Notes under the pieces: generated by a model
Database searches by the model: none
Seen by the model: only the letters and a program-made list of their open reading frames with translations
Told to the model about the DNA's origin: nothing
Part shown: piece after piece, positions 23,701 to 35,700 of the stretch
Layout: the number at the start of each line of letters is the position of its first letter
How positions within the stretch are numbered: position 1 is the first letter of the stretch
Translations under genes and position numbers: made by a program
NCBI RefSeq assembly: GCF_904849725.1
Contig: NC_058521.1
Span: 350,174,138-350,238,137, forward strand
Origin: Hordeum vulgare subsp. vulgare
Taxonomy: Eukaryota > Streptophyta > Magnoliopsida > Poales > Poaceae
DNA length: 64,000 bases
Reading direction: 5' to 3'

Positions 23701-26700
23701 CGACGGGGTGGCTATGGACGCCGACAAGGTGGCAGCTGTCTCCGCCTGGCCGACGCCTCACTCGCCGCGGGCTCTCCGCAGGTTCCTCGGCCTCGCAGGA
23801 TACTACCAAAAATTTATCCGGGAGTTCGGGCTCATCGCGGCACCTCTCACGCGGCTGCTCCGTCGCGATGCTTTCGCCTGGGACGACGAGGCGACAGCGG
23901 CATTCGAGGCCCTCAAAGGGGCCCTCACGACGGGTCCCGTCCTCCAGATGCCCGACTTCGACCGCCCGTTCGTGGTGGACTGTGACGCTTTGGGCGCGGG
24001 CTTCGGCGCCGTGCTTCATCAGGGCGAGGGGCCCCTTGCTTTCTTCAGCCGGCCTTTTGCTCCGCGCCATCTTAAGCTGGCGGCGTACGAGCGGGAGCTC
24101 ATTGGCCTGGTGCAGGCCGTGCGCCATTGGCGGCCGTACTTGTGGGGACGGGTCTTCCACATCCGCACGGACCATTACAGCCTGAAGTTCTTACTGGACC
24201 AACGGCTGTCGACTGTGCCGCAGCACCAGTGGATTAGCAAGCTCTTCGGCTTCGACTTCTTCGTCGAGTATCGTCCGGGCCGCCTTAACACCGTGGCCGA
24301 TGCGCTGTCCTGTCGCGACTCCGATCTCGCTCCTTCCACCGACGAGTCCGCTGGGGCGTCCCTGTGCGTCCGCTCCGGGCCGACGTTCGGCCTCTTCGCC
24401 GACATTCGCCGCGCAATTGCAACAGCCGACGACGCCGTTCTTCTCCAGCAGCAACTCACGGCCGGAGACCTGGAGGAGCCCTGGCGCTTCGCTGACGGAC
24501 TGCTTCTCCATGGGCGCCGGATCTTTGTTCCGGCGCATGATGATCTCCGTCACCAGGTGTTACAGCTCGCCCACTCGGCGGGTCATGAGGGTGTGCAGAA
24601 AACCCTACATCGTCTTCGCGCTGACTTCTACATCCCCGGCGATCGCGCCCTCGTCCGCGACTGGGTTCGGTCTTGTCAGACATGCCAGCGCAACAAGACG
24701 GAGACCCTGAGACCGGCTGGGTTACTTCAGCCCTTGGAGGTGCCATCTCAGGTCTGGGCGGATATTTCCATGGACTTCATCGAGGGCCTCCCCAAGGTGG
24801 GTGGCAAGTCGGTCATCCTCACGGTGGTCGACCGCTTTTCTAAGTACGCCCACTTCATCGCGCTCGGTCATCCATACACGGCGGCGTCCGTGGCCCGGGC
24901 CTTCTTCGACGGCATCGTTTGCCTACACGGGTTCCCAGCTTCGATCGTCAGTGATCGGGACCCGGTGTTCACGGGACATGTCTGGCGCGACCTCTTCAGG
25001 ATGGCGGGCGTCCAGCTCCGCCTGAGTACGGCATTTCATCCTCAGACGGACGGTCAGTCCGAGGTGGTTAACAAGGTCATTGCCATGTATTTGCGTTGTG
25101 TGACAGGTGATCGGCCTCGAGCTTGGGTGGACTGACTCTCTTGGGCGGAGTACTGCTACAACACCTCCTATCACTCCGCCCTTCGTGCTACGCCGTTTGA
25201 GGTGGTATATGGTCGTCCACCCCCGCCTATACTTCCGGTGGACCCGGAGACGGCTCGGACGGAGGTTGCGGGTGACCTTATCCGCACCCGTGACGAGATG
25301 CTTGCTGAGGTACGTCAGCGTCTCCTTCAGGCCCAGCAGCTGGCCAAGCACTACTACGACGATCACCATCGCGAGGCGGAATTCGCCGTGGGTGATTGGG
25401 TGTGGCTGCGTCTTCTCCACCGCTCTACGCAGTCACTCGACCCGCGCGCGAAGCGAAAGCTCGGCCCTCGCTACGCTGGGCCCTTCCCTATCGTGGAGCG
25501 CATTGGGAAGGTGGCCTATCGTCTTCAGCTGCCACACCGCGCTCGTATCCACGACGTCTTCCATGTGGGGCTGCTCAAGCCTTTCCGTGGCGAGCCACCG
25601 GCGGCCCCTCCGGTGCTTCCTCCAACCGCCGATGGTCGCATTCTTCCGGAACCAGCCAAGGTGTTGCAGGCACAGCTTCGACGTGGAGTGTGGTTCGTCC
25701 TCGTTCAGTGGGCGGGTCTTTTGGAGGAGGAGGCTACGTGGGAGCAGCGTGAGGAATTCCGCCAACACTATCCAAACTTTCAGCTCGAGGACGAGCTGTT
25801 TGCGCAGGCGGGGAGAGATGTTATGACCGGCTTGGTCTATAGCCGGCAGAGGCCCACCGGGCGTTAATATTAGGGGCTTGGCCCGCAAGTTATCTTAGGC
25901 AAATTATTTTAGGAAAGTTATCTTAGGCTCGAGTTATAAATACTAGTTGTAAGACATCAATTGAGATGAAGCAATAAAGATATTATCTTCTGTTGCCCGG
26001 CTCCCCAAGGAGCCGGAACCCTAGCCACCGCCGGGCCCAACCCTAGCCGCGACGGCGCCCTCTCGCCGGCGCGCCCGCTCCAGCCCCCGCTCCCCTCCTC
26101 CTTGCCCATACAATCTACGCCGGAGGCCCGGTAGGAACCCTAGTCCTACCAAATTGACACTCTGTAATTGGCAAGACCCCCTTTAAGATCATCTATGGAC
26201 ATCATCCGTGACACTTCGGCATTGCTCGTAATTATACCATTGCTATTCCTGATCTTCGGCAGTGGCTTGAACGTTGCCTCCTCATTATGGACCCGGTCGG
26301 TCAACACCTATTGCGCGCACAACAACAGATGAAGAGCCAGGCCAACAGGCATCACATCGATAGATTTTTTGCTGTTGGTAATGAGGTCTTCTTGAAGCTC
26401 CAGCCGTATTCAGGCCTCTGTCCCTCCCTAAGGGAATCACAAATTGGTTTTCAAGTCCTTCGGTCCCTTCGAAGTACTCGAGAGCGTTGGCGAAGTGCCT
26501 ATTGGCTAGCCTTGCCGGCGTCAACCAAAGTTTATCCTGTGTTTCAGGTTTCTTGCTCCGCAAGGTTCTAAAGCCGGACTATCAAGTATTACCTCAGTTG
26601 CTTTCACCTAACGCTCATTTGCAGGTCCGTGGGAAGGTGCTCCAGCAATGAGTTCTTCGCCGTAGTGCCGTTTCTCTTGTTTAAGTTCTGGTTCAATGGA

Positions 26701-29700
26701 GCAACGCACCATCCGAGCTGGTGCACAACCTAGTGAACTAAGTGCGTGTGTGAGCTGGAGAGTAGGTGGCGGTGGTGAAACTGCTAGCCAGAAACAGAGA
26801 AGAAAGGAGAGAGGCGTGGGTTTAGGCGAGAGCTCGATGGACACCAATGCCGCGTTGCTTGTACTCGAGATATTGCTGGATCTAGTATTCGAAATTCCAG
26901 TGAGACCGAGTGCTTACATGGATATTGCATTGCTCTTTTCATTTAGAGTCAGTTTTTTTTCCGACAAAATGCAAAAGGATTTTTGCGTTTCATTTCGTTG
27001 AAAATGTTAGGAATATGCAACTTGTATTTCCAGGAGGCCATAGGCCAGTATATATACATGTACAAGTGTGTAATATGTAGAAAACCCTTATACAATAGGG
27101 TAAATACGAAAGGCTACATGGCTACATATATAGTACTCTTAACACCCTCCTCAAACTCATGGTGGATGAACAACACTGAGTATGGAGAGCTAGAAGCCAT
27201 GTTGTGCTCTAGTCTAGGCCTTCGTCAGAAAATCCGCCAACTGTAACTCAGAAGGCACATGCTGAAGAGCAATAACCTGATCCTGCACACCAGCGCGCAC
27301 ATAGAAAGCATCAACACCTATATGCCTGGTGAGCTCATGCTTCACAGGATCGCGCGCACACTCTGGTGGACGAGGACGAGAACGCAAGCCATAGGTAAGC
27401 TGAGACGAGGAGGACGACACATCCACAGAGGCATCCACATGACGTAAACGACGAGTGTAATACTGAGGAAAAGATGGAATCACCAAGGTAGAATCGGGGG
27501 GTGGAGATGAAGAAGTCACCGGAGAGGAAGGTGCAGAATCCGGTGACATGCTAGGTGAAGAAACCATGGGAGATGGTGGCGGCAAATCGGTAAGAGGTGG
27601 AGAAGCAGAGGTAGTGGAACGAATAGACAGAGGATCGAAGGGCGTGATAGGTGTGTCAGGAAAAGTGAGAAAAGAGATATCCTCCACTGAAAAAGTCGAG
27701 GAAGATGGGCGTGGGTAGAAGGGACGAGACTCATCAAAAGTCACATCCCAAGTAATATGCATCCGACGACCGATAGGATCCCAACAACGATAGCCCTTAT
27801 GCTCATCATTATAGCCTAAGAAGACACACTCAACAGACTGAGCGGTCAGTTTGGTGCGTTCTCGAGGGGCAAGAAGAACATAGCCAACACAACCAAACAA
27901 ACGAAGCATCGAATAATCGGGAGAACGATCAAAAAGACGCTCGAAAGGAACACCACCCTGTAGAGCAGCGGAAGGTTGTAGATTGATGAGATAGGTGGAG
28001 AAGGAGACGGCCTCAGCCCAAAAATGAGGCGGAAGAGAGGAAGCAATCATCAATGCACGAGCCGTCTCAAGAAGGTGACGATGCTTGCGCTCAGCCATGC
28101 CATTCTAAGCGTGAGCACCAGGACAAGAGAACTGAGAAAGAGTCCTGTGCTCAGCAAGAACACCACGCAACATCTTAGAAATATACTCGCCATTAGAGTC
28201 AGCACGAAACACGCGAATGCGCGAAGAGAACTGAGTGTGAACCATGGCAGCAAAACGCTTATAAATAGACAACACCTCACTACGAGAAGTCATAAAATAA
28301 AGCCATGTGTAACGAGAGAAATCATCTATGAAAATAATATAGTATCGATGACCCCCTTTCGAAGCGAAGGGAGCCGAACCCCATACATCAGAATGGACTA
28401 AATCAAAAGGACGCTTAGACACCGACTCACTATTTGAATATGGTAACTGAATCTGCTTGCCAAGACGACAACCCTGACATTCTAAAGAGACATCTTCTGA
28501 GACAGACCCCAGAAGACCTTGATGAACTAAAGATGACAACCGAGAACCATACAGATGACCAAGTCGATGATGCCACCGCTGGAAGGAACCAGTAGCGGAG
28601 GCGACCGAAGCGGAGGAACTGGCGATAGTGGTGGCAGCGGAAGGAACATGAAGCCAGTCTAACTCCCAAAGACCCTGAGAATCACGGCAGCGAGGGCCAG
28701 CCCCAACCAGAGTGTGCGTGCGATGGTCCTGGATAGAACAAGAGTCAACGTCAAGGATGACGCGACAACCAGAATCAGTGAGTTGATCAGCAGAAAACAG
28801 ATTCATGGTAAGTCGAGGAACATGAGCAACTTCAGCAACATAATAGGAGTAGTAAGATTGCCTCTACTAGCAACAGAAAGAGGAGTACCATCAGCAGTGA
28901 TGACATGAACAGGAAAATCAAGTGACCTAAGAGAGGACAAAGTGGAAGAATGAGAAGACATATGAAAAGAAGCTACGGAGTCTAAAACCCATGGGGATGT
29001 ACCTGATTGTGTAGAAGGTGGTTGCTCAGTGCGGGAAGCATCAGTCACATAACCAGCAGTACTCGTCGAGGAAGAACCTGAAGCGGCGAGCAGACGCTTA
29101 AGTCTCAGAATATCCTGCTCAGTCAAGGCGGTGGCTGAAGATGTCGTGGTAGAAGACGAAATCCCTGAAGATGATGATCGTGCCTTACGCATGTGTTTCT
29201 TCTTCTAGAAGCACTGAGACTCGACATGACCATCCTGCAGTAGCCACAATGTGGACGGGGGCGGCTCGAGCCGCCATGAGGAGTGGGCAAGAGCGGGGGA
29301 GCACTCGAGTGAGAAGTCGGTGCAGTATGTGGCGTAGCAGGAGCTCGAGCAGCGAGCACCGAGGGAACCTCTAGTAAACCAGCACCACGTAAGCGAGTCT
29401 GCTCAGCACGAATCTCAGAAAGTGCCTCCATGAGAGAAATACGGCCACGAGCAAACAACTGAGCATGTCGGGGCTCAAACTCCTTACGGAGCCGAGACAA
29501 GAACTCGTAGACACGATGAAACTCCAAATTGGCCTGTACAGTCTGGCAACACAGGCAAGTACGACAACCAGCATTGCGTAGAGAATCAAGCTGGCGCCAG
29601 ATAGCAGAACTATGTGCATAGAAATCATCAACAGTGGAGTCACCCTGCTGAAGACCATGCTCCTGACGGACCACATAGCAATCATCAACAGTGGAGTCAC

Positions 29701-32700
29701 CCTGCTGAAGAGCATGCTCCTGACGGACCACAGAGAGGTATAAGGCATCACCAGAGGGCTCATAGCACTGACGAAGTCGAGTCCACATCTCAAATACAGT
29801 AGGAAGGCCCAGAAACTCAGAGGCAAACTGAGGCAGAACACTAGCAGTGAGAACAGCTGCAACACGGGCATCATCATCAAGCCACTGGGTGTAAACAAAC
29901 AGTGCACCATGATACGCGTGGAGCCTCCTCATAAGTCAAAAACTGTTCATCATAAGCACGAACAACGGCCTCATCAGCAAGCTTAGCCGCATCCTTTGCG
30001 GCCTGATTAGCATCCGCTGGAAGAACTGGTGGAGTCAGCGGAGTAGGGGCCACAGGAGGAACCGGACGCGGCGGACAACAGACCTTGCCAGAAAGAACAC
30101 CCCATAGACGTATGACACGCATATGAATGCGCATGAAGCCAATGAACTCGGTGTAGTTGGTGCCATCAAAAATCACCGGACAGCGAGGAACAACAACGTA
30201 GCCAGATACTGCAGACATTTTTTTGGGGTCAACGATCAGGTGAACACCCGCAACAGCAACCGCTGGTCCGGCAGGCGGGACGATCCGATCGGGGGCTGCA
30301 GCATGCTCGAGCTGGCTAGATCGGGGTGGGAAGATCCGATCGGGAAGTGCAGCAGATCGGGAAGTGGAGCCGGCGACGGCGGTCCTGTGACGGGGGCGAC
30401 TTCGATCTGGAGGGCGGGGGTGGCTCGGTGAGCGGAGCCTCGATCCTGAGACATGATAGGCTTCGATCTGGAGAGTAGAAGCAACTCGGCAGGAGCTACT
30501 TCGATCTGGAGACGCCGAGGCTGCAGCACGAGCACGACGCGTCCGGGGAGGAGAGAGGGCCAGCCCAAGGTAGCTAAGCGCGAGCGTCGGCGAGGAGGGA
30601 AAATCATGACGCGCCGGCACAATAACTGGATCGGAAAAAACACGAGTTGCGCGTGCGATAAAAAACCCTAGGGCTCTAATACCATGTTAGGAATATGCAA
30701 CTTGTATTTCCAGGAGGCCATAGGCCAGTATATATACATGTACATGTGTGTAATATGCAGAAAACCCCTTATACAATAGGGTAAATACGAAAGTCTACAT
30801 GGCTACATATATAGTACTGTAACAAAAAAGATGAAGTACAATCCTCCTAGGAGGCTGGTGATACATGGGCCATGCGCCAGTCAGTGGACATCCCAAGATG
30901 TGGGCAAAGCAAACCGTAGCCCCTTCGCCTCAACAAGTGCCCAACACTTGGCCTCATGTATGATCCTATCCACTAACGCATCGATCAAGGGCCGCGCGTT
31001 GTTGAATGCGCATTCGTTCCGGTGTTTCCAAATCTTCCAGGGGACGAGCACGGCGATGGATTGCAGGCCTTTGCACAGTGCCTGGGGTGTCTGCTCCTTC
31101 GCACTCTGCCAGCAGTCCAATGGTGTAGGTTCGTTGGTGGGGGGTTGTGCTTGTATGCATGTCCAGGCCAGTATGTCGTGCCAAGTTTGCCGGGCAAACG
31201 GGCATGCCAAAAGCAGGCGTTTGATAGTATCCAAGGCTTGGTCACACATTAGGCATCTGGGGTGGTGTGGCAGGCCTCGTCGGGCAAGCCGCTCCACCGT
31301 CCAACATCGATCTCGGCCTGCCAACCAATTGATGAACCTGCCTGGAGGCGGCACCCAACTCTTCCACGTGAGTTTCGATGAGGGAGAATGCGTGGAACCG
31401 TGGAATGTCGCGGTGTAGCATGATTGTGCCGAGTATGTGGTGCTTGCCGTCCATCTCCAAAGCATTTGACCAGGCTCGTGCGCGAGGGTGATGTGTTGCA
31501 CGACCTGCCAAAGCTCCAGATATTGCCCAATCTCATGTATCCTGATGATTCCTTGGATGTCGCGAGCCCATGAGGTACCGGTGAGCCCCTCCGCTAGCGT
31601 TCCCGATTTGCATTGTCGTTTGAGTATGCATTGATATAGCGTCGGTGCGAATTCGCGCACTGACTGCCCATGTAGCGAGCGGTCGTCCTAAGACAGCAAA
31701 GTCGGTCCATCTCCGATGATCTTAGTGGTGGAGGCGAAAAATAGCGGTTGTTGTCGGTGCGAGCGTACCACAACCATCATAGTCTGAGTGCCAGCCCGGC
31801 GTGCTCTAGGTCTCTGATCCCCAAGCCACCGTACTTAATTGGGCGAGAGACGTGGCGCCAATTGACATGGTAGTGCCCACCGTTGGCCATGACGTGTCCG
31901 GCCCAAAGAAAGCCTCTCCGGATCTTCTCTAGTTGTTTCAGGGTCTTCTTTGGTGGGGCGAATGCTAGCAATTGGTGAACCGGGATAGTGTTTGTTAGGG
32001 AAATATGCAACTTGTATTCCAGGAGGCCATAGGCCAGTATATATACATGTACAGGTGAAGAATATGCAGGAAACCCCTTATACAATGGGGTTTATAAGGG
32101 TACATGGCTATATATATATTACTCTAACACCCCCTCAAACTTATGGTGGATTAACAACACTGATTTTGAAGAGATAGAAGCCGTGCGCTCTAGTCTTGGC
32201 CTTCGTCAGAAAATCCACCAACTGTAACTCGGAAGGCACATACTGAAGAGCGATAACCTGATCCTGCACACCAGCGCGCACATAGAAAGCATCAACACCA
32301 ATATGCTTGGTGAGCTCATGCTTCACAGGATCACGCGCAATGCTAATAGTACATGTACTGTTAGATAATAGCAGAGCAGGTGTAGTGACAGAAACACCAA
32401 AATCCTGAAGTAACCACTATAACCAAGTCACCTCAGCCGTCAAAAGAGCCACAGCTTACAACCCAACCTTTGCACTCGACCGGGAAACTGCAGTCTGTTT
32501 CTTCGTCTTCCATGCAATGAGAGAACCACCAAGAAAAACATAGTAAGAAGAAAGTGAACGACGACCTGAGGGATCACTAGCCCATGTAGCATCCGAATAG
32601 GCCTGAAGCTATAAAGAACTGGAGCAAGGAAAGAATAGATGGTGAGAGATCGTGCCCCAAAGATACCGAAGAACACGAGGGAGGTGACTATAGTGAACCA

Positions 32701-35700
32701 AAGTGGGAGCAGAGACAAACTGACTCAGAATATGAACCCGATAAGAGATATCCGGACGAGTGACAACTAGATCGACAAGACTCGCAACAAGATGACAATA
32801 TCACGTCGGATAGGGCAAGGGGTCACCATGAGTATCACGGAGGTGAACATTGAGCTCCATGAAAGTCTCAACAATGCGCTCATCAGTAAGAGCAACATGA
32901 GCAAGAACATCATGTATATACTTTTCCTAAGATATAAAAAAGCCATCAGAGGTAGAAGAGACATCAATCCCAAGAAAGTAGCGAAGAGGTCCAAGATCGG
33001 ACATAAGAAACTACTCTCTAAGACGGGCCTTTACAAAGGCAATATACTCGGGGTTGTCGCCAGTGATGATCATGTCATCGACATAGAGAAGAAGAAGATT
33101 CCGACCACGAGGTGAAAGATGGATAAACAGTGCTGGATCGTGAGCACTCGCTGAAAAACCAGCGGCAATCACCACAGAGGCAAAACGCTCAAACCAGGGG
33201 AGGGGGGCTTGCTTAAGGCCATAAAGAGAGCGACGAAGACGACATACCATGCCACCAGGAATGGAATACCCAGGTGGTGGCTGCATATAAACCTCCTCGC
33301 GCAACTCACCATTAGAAAAGGCATTCTTAACATCAAGCTGGGATACAGACCAGCGGCGTGCAGAGGCCACGACAACAAGTGTACGAATAGTGGTCATATG
33401 TGCCACAGGAGCACAAGCCTCGTCGTAATCTCGACCATGCTCCTGCTGAAAGCCACGAGCCACAAGACGAGCTTTGTAACGCTCAAGAGAACCATCAGAG
33501 CGAGTCTTAACCTTTTGGACCCACTTAGAAGTAATGGGCCGGACACCTGGAGGAAGAGAAACAAGATCCCATGTACCATTGCGTTCAAGAGCAATAATCT
33601 CCTCTGCCATCGCAAACTGCCATTCAGGATGAACAATAGCCTCACAATAAGAAGTCGGCTCAAGAATAGCAGCACCAGTGGTTGAAAAACCAAGGCGATC
33701 AATAGGCGGAAGCGAACGAGGACGCAAGCCATAGGTAGGCTGAGACGAGGAGGACGACACATCGACAGAGGCATCCACATGACGTGAACGACGAGTATAG
33801 TACTGAGGAAAAGATGGAAGAATACGAGGAGGAATCGTCGAGGTAGAATCAGGGGTTGGAGACGAAGAAGTCACCGGGGATGAAGGTGCAGAATCCGGTG
33901 ACATGCGAGGTGAGGAAACCGTGGGAGATGGTGGCAGTGAATTGGCAAGAGGTGGAGAAGCAGAGTTAGCAGGACAGATAGACAAAGGCTCGGCATGGGT
34001 GATAGGTATGTCAGGAAAAGTGAGGAAAGAGATATCCTCCACTGAAAAGGTCGAGGAAGATGGACGCGGGTAGAAGGGACGAGACTCATCAAAAGTCACA
34101 TTCCGAGAAATACGCATCCGACGACCGATAGGATCCCAACAATGATAGACCTTATGTTCATCACTATAGCCTATGAAGACACACTCAACAGACTGAGCGG
34201 TCAGTTTGGTGCATTCGCGAGGGGCAAGAAGAACATAGCAAACACAAACAAACAAACAAGCGTCCAATAATCAGGAGAACGATCAAAAAGATGCTCGAAA
34301 GGAACACCATCCTGTAGAGCAGCGGACGGTTGAAGATTGATGGGATAGGTCGAGGTGGAGACGGCCTCAGCCCAAAAATGAGGCGGGTGAGAGGCGGCGA
34401 TCATCAATGCACGAGCCGTCTCAAGAAGGTGATGATGCTTGCGCTCAGCCACGCCATTCTGGGATGAGCACCAGGGCAAGAGAACTGAGAGAGTCCCTTG
34501 CTCAGCAAGAACACCAAACAACATCTTGGAAATATACTCGCCAGCGGAGTCAGCATGAAACACACGAATAGGCGAAAAGAACTGAGTGTCAACCATGGCA
34601 GCAAAACACTTATATATGGATAGAACTTCACTTTGAGAAGTCATAAATATAGCCAAGCGTAAGTAGAGAAATCATCTATGAAAGTCATATAGTATCGATG
34701 ACCCCCTTTCGAAGCGAAGGGAGCCGGACCCCATACATCGGAGTGGACTAAATCAAAAGGACGTTGGGACACTGACTCACTGGTAGGATAGGGTAACTGA
34801 ATCTGTTTGCCAAGCCGACAACCCTGACACTTTAAAGAGACGTCTCCTGAGACAGACCCTAGAAGGCCTTGATGAACTAAAGACGACAAACGAGAACCAC
34901 AAAGATGACCAAGTCGATGATGCCACTGCTGGAAGGAAACGGTAGCTGAAGTGACAGAAGCATATGGGCTGGCGATAGTGGTAGCAGCGGAAGGAACATG
35001 AAGCCAGTCAAGCTACCAAAGACCCTGAGAGTCACGGCGGTGAGGGCCAACCAAACCAAAGTGTGGGTTCGACGATCCTGAACAGAACAAGAGTCAACGT
35101 CAAGGATGACGCGACAACCAAAATCAGTAAGTTGACCAGCATAAAAAAGATCCATGGTAAGTCGAGGAACATGAGCAACATCGGGAACAAAATAAGAAGG
35201 TGTGGTAAGATTGCCTCGACTAGCAACAGAAAGAGGAGTACCATCAGCAGTGAGTACATGAATAGGAAAATCAAGCAATTTAAGATGGGACAAATTGGAA
35301 GGATGAGAATACATATGAAAAGAAGCTCCGGAGTCTAGAACTCACAAGGATGGACCAGACTGTGTAGAGGGTGGTTGCTCAGTGCAGGAAGCATCAACCA
35401 CGGAACCTGCAGTACCCGTCGAAGAAGAACCTAAAGCAGCAAGCAGACGCTTAAGCCTCACAATATCCTTCTCAGTCAAGGCTGTGGCGGAAGATGTCGA
35501 AGTAGAGGTCCATGAAGATGATGACCGCGCCTTACGCAGGCGTCGCTTCATCTGGAAGCACTAAAATTCAACATGGCCATCCATATTGCAGTAGCCGCAG
35601 TGTGCACGAGAGCGACCCTGGCCGTCTGTAGGAGTAGGCAAGAACGACGGAGCACTGGAGCGGGAGGGAGTCGGTGCAGCAGGCAGCATAGCAGGAACTC

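Larger units (their letters stand above)
20588..26151 (+). mobile_element. Nearly complete chromovirus-type Ty3/gypsy element G3
   Basis: 5564-bp insertion with 333-bp LTRs (20588-20920, 25819-26151), target duplication AATTG (20583-20587, 26152-26156) and primer site TTTGGTATCCAGAG. The two LTRs differ at about four positions by eye, so the insertion is young. It carries a single gag-pol frame broken by one frameshift and four nonsense codons (below). Size, LTR length and C-terminal chromodomain fit Reina-like chromoviruses. Inserted into the integrase region of older gypsy G0, in sense orientation to the sigma gene. Confidence 0.95.
19641..26930 (+). mobile_element. Old Ty3/gypsy remnant G0, split by a TRIM and by G3
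   Basis: Three pieces (about 19641-19979, 20249-20587, 26152-26930) join into one integrase-to-C-terminus stretch. Piece 1 ends [15 protein letters not shown] and piece 2 continues TMDFIEGLP, then KLHAMPL and SVIVSDRD-like sequence; piece 3 continues with [13 protein letters not shown], then [24 protein letters not shown]. The order matches the gypsy integrase core and C-terminus. Stops and frameshifts throughout. The TRIM insertion has left duplication AGGGT/ATGGT, and G3 has left AATTG, so the original sequence can be followed across both. The right limit near 26930 is uncertain. Confidence 0.8.
27005..30824 (-). mobile_element. Ty1/copia element A, deleted for reverse transcriptase
   Basis: 3820-bp insertion in the LINE 3' UTR. 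LTRs 27005-27144 and 30685-30824 (140 bp each, about 4-5 differences by eye), primer site on the minus strand tggtattagagcc next to the right LTR, and a purine tract next to the left LTR (complement of caccctcctcaaac). Flanks gaaaa and aaaaa give an imperfect target duplication in an A-rich tail. It has gag and integrase, but the frame 28098-27214 passes directly from the integrase C-terminal region ([12 protein letters not shown]) to the RNase H tail ([13 protein letters not shown]), so the reverse transcriptase and most of RNase H are missing. Relative to copia B about 1.4 kb are deleted. Confidence 0.92.

Noticed and set aside
30831..31418. 195-codon plus-strand ORF
   Set aside because: Antisense shadow of the LINE zinc-binding RT domain, which has clear motifs on the minus strand.
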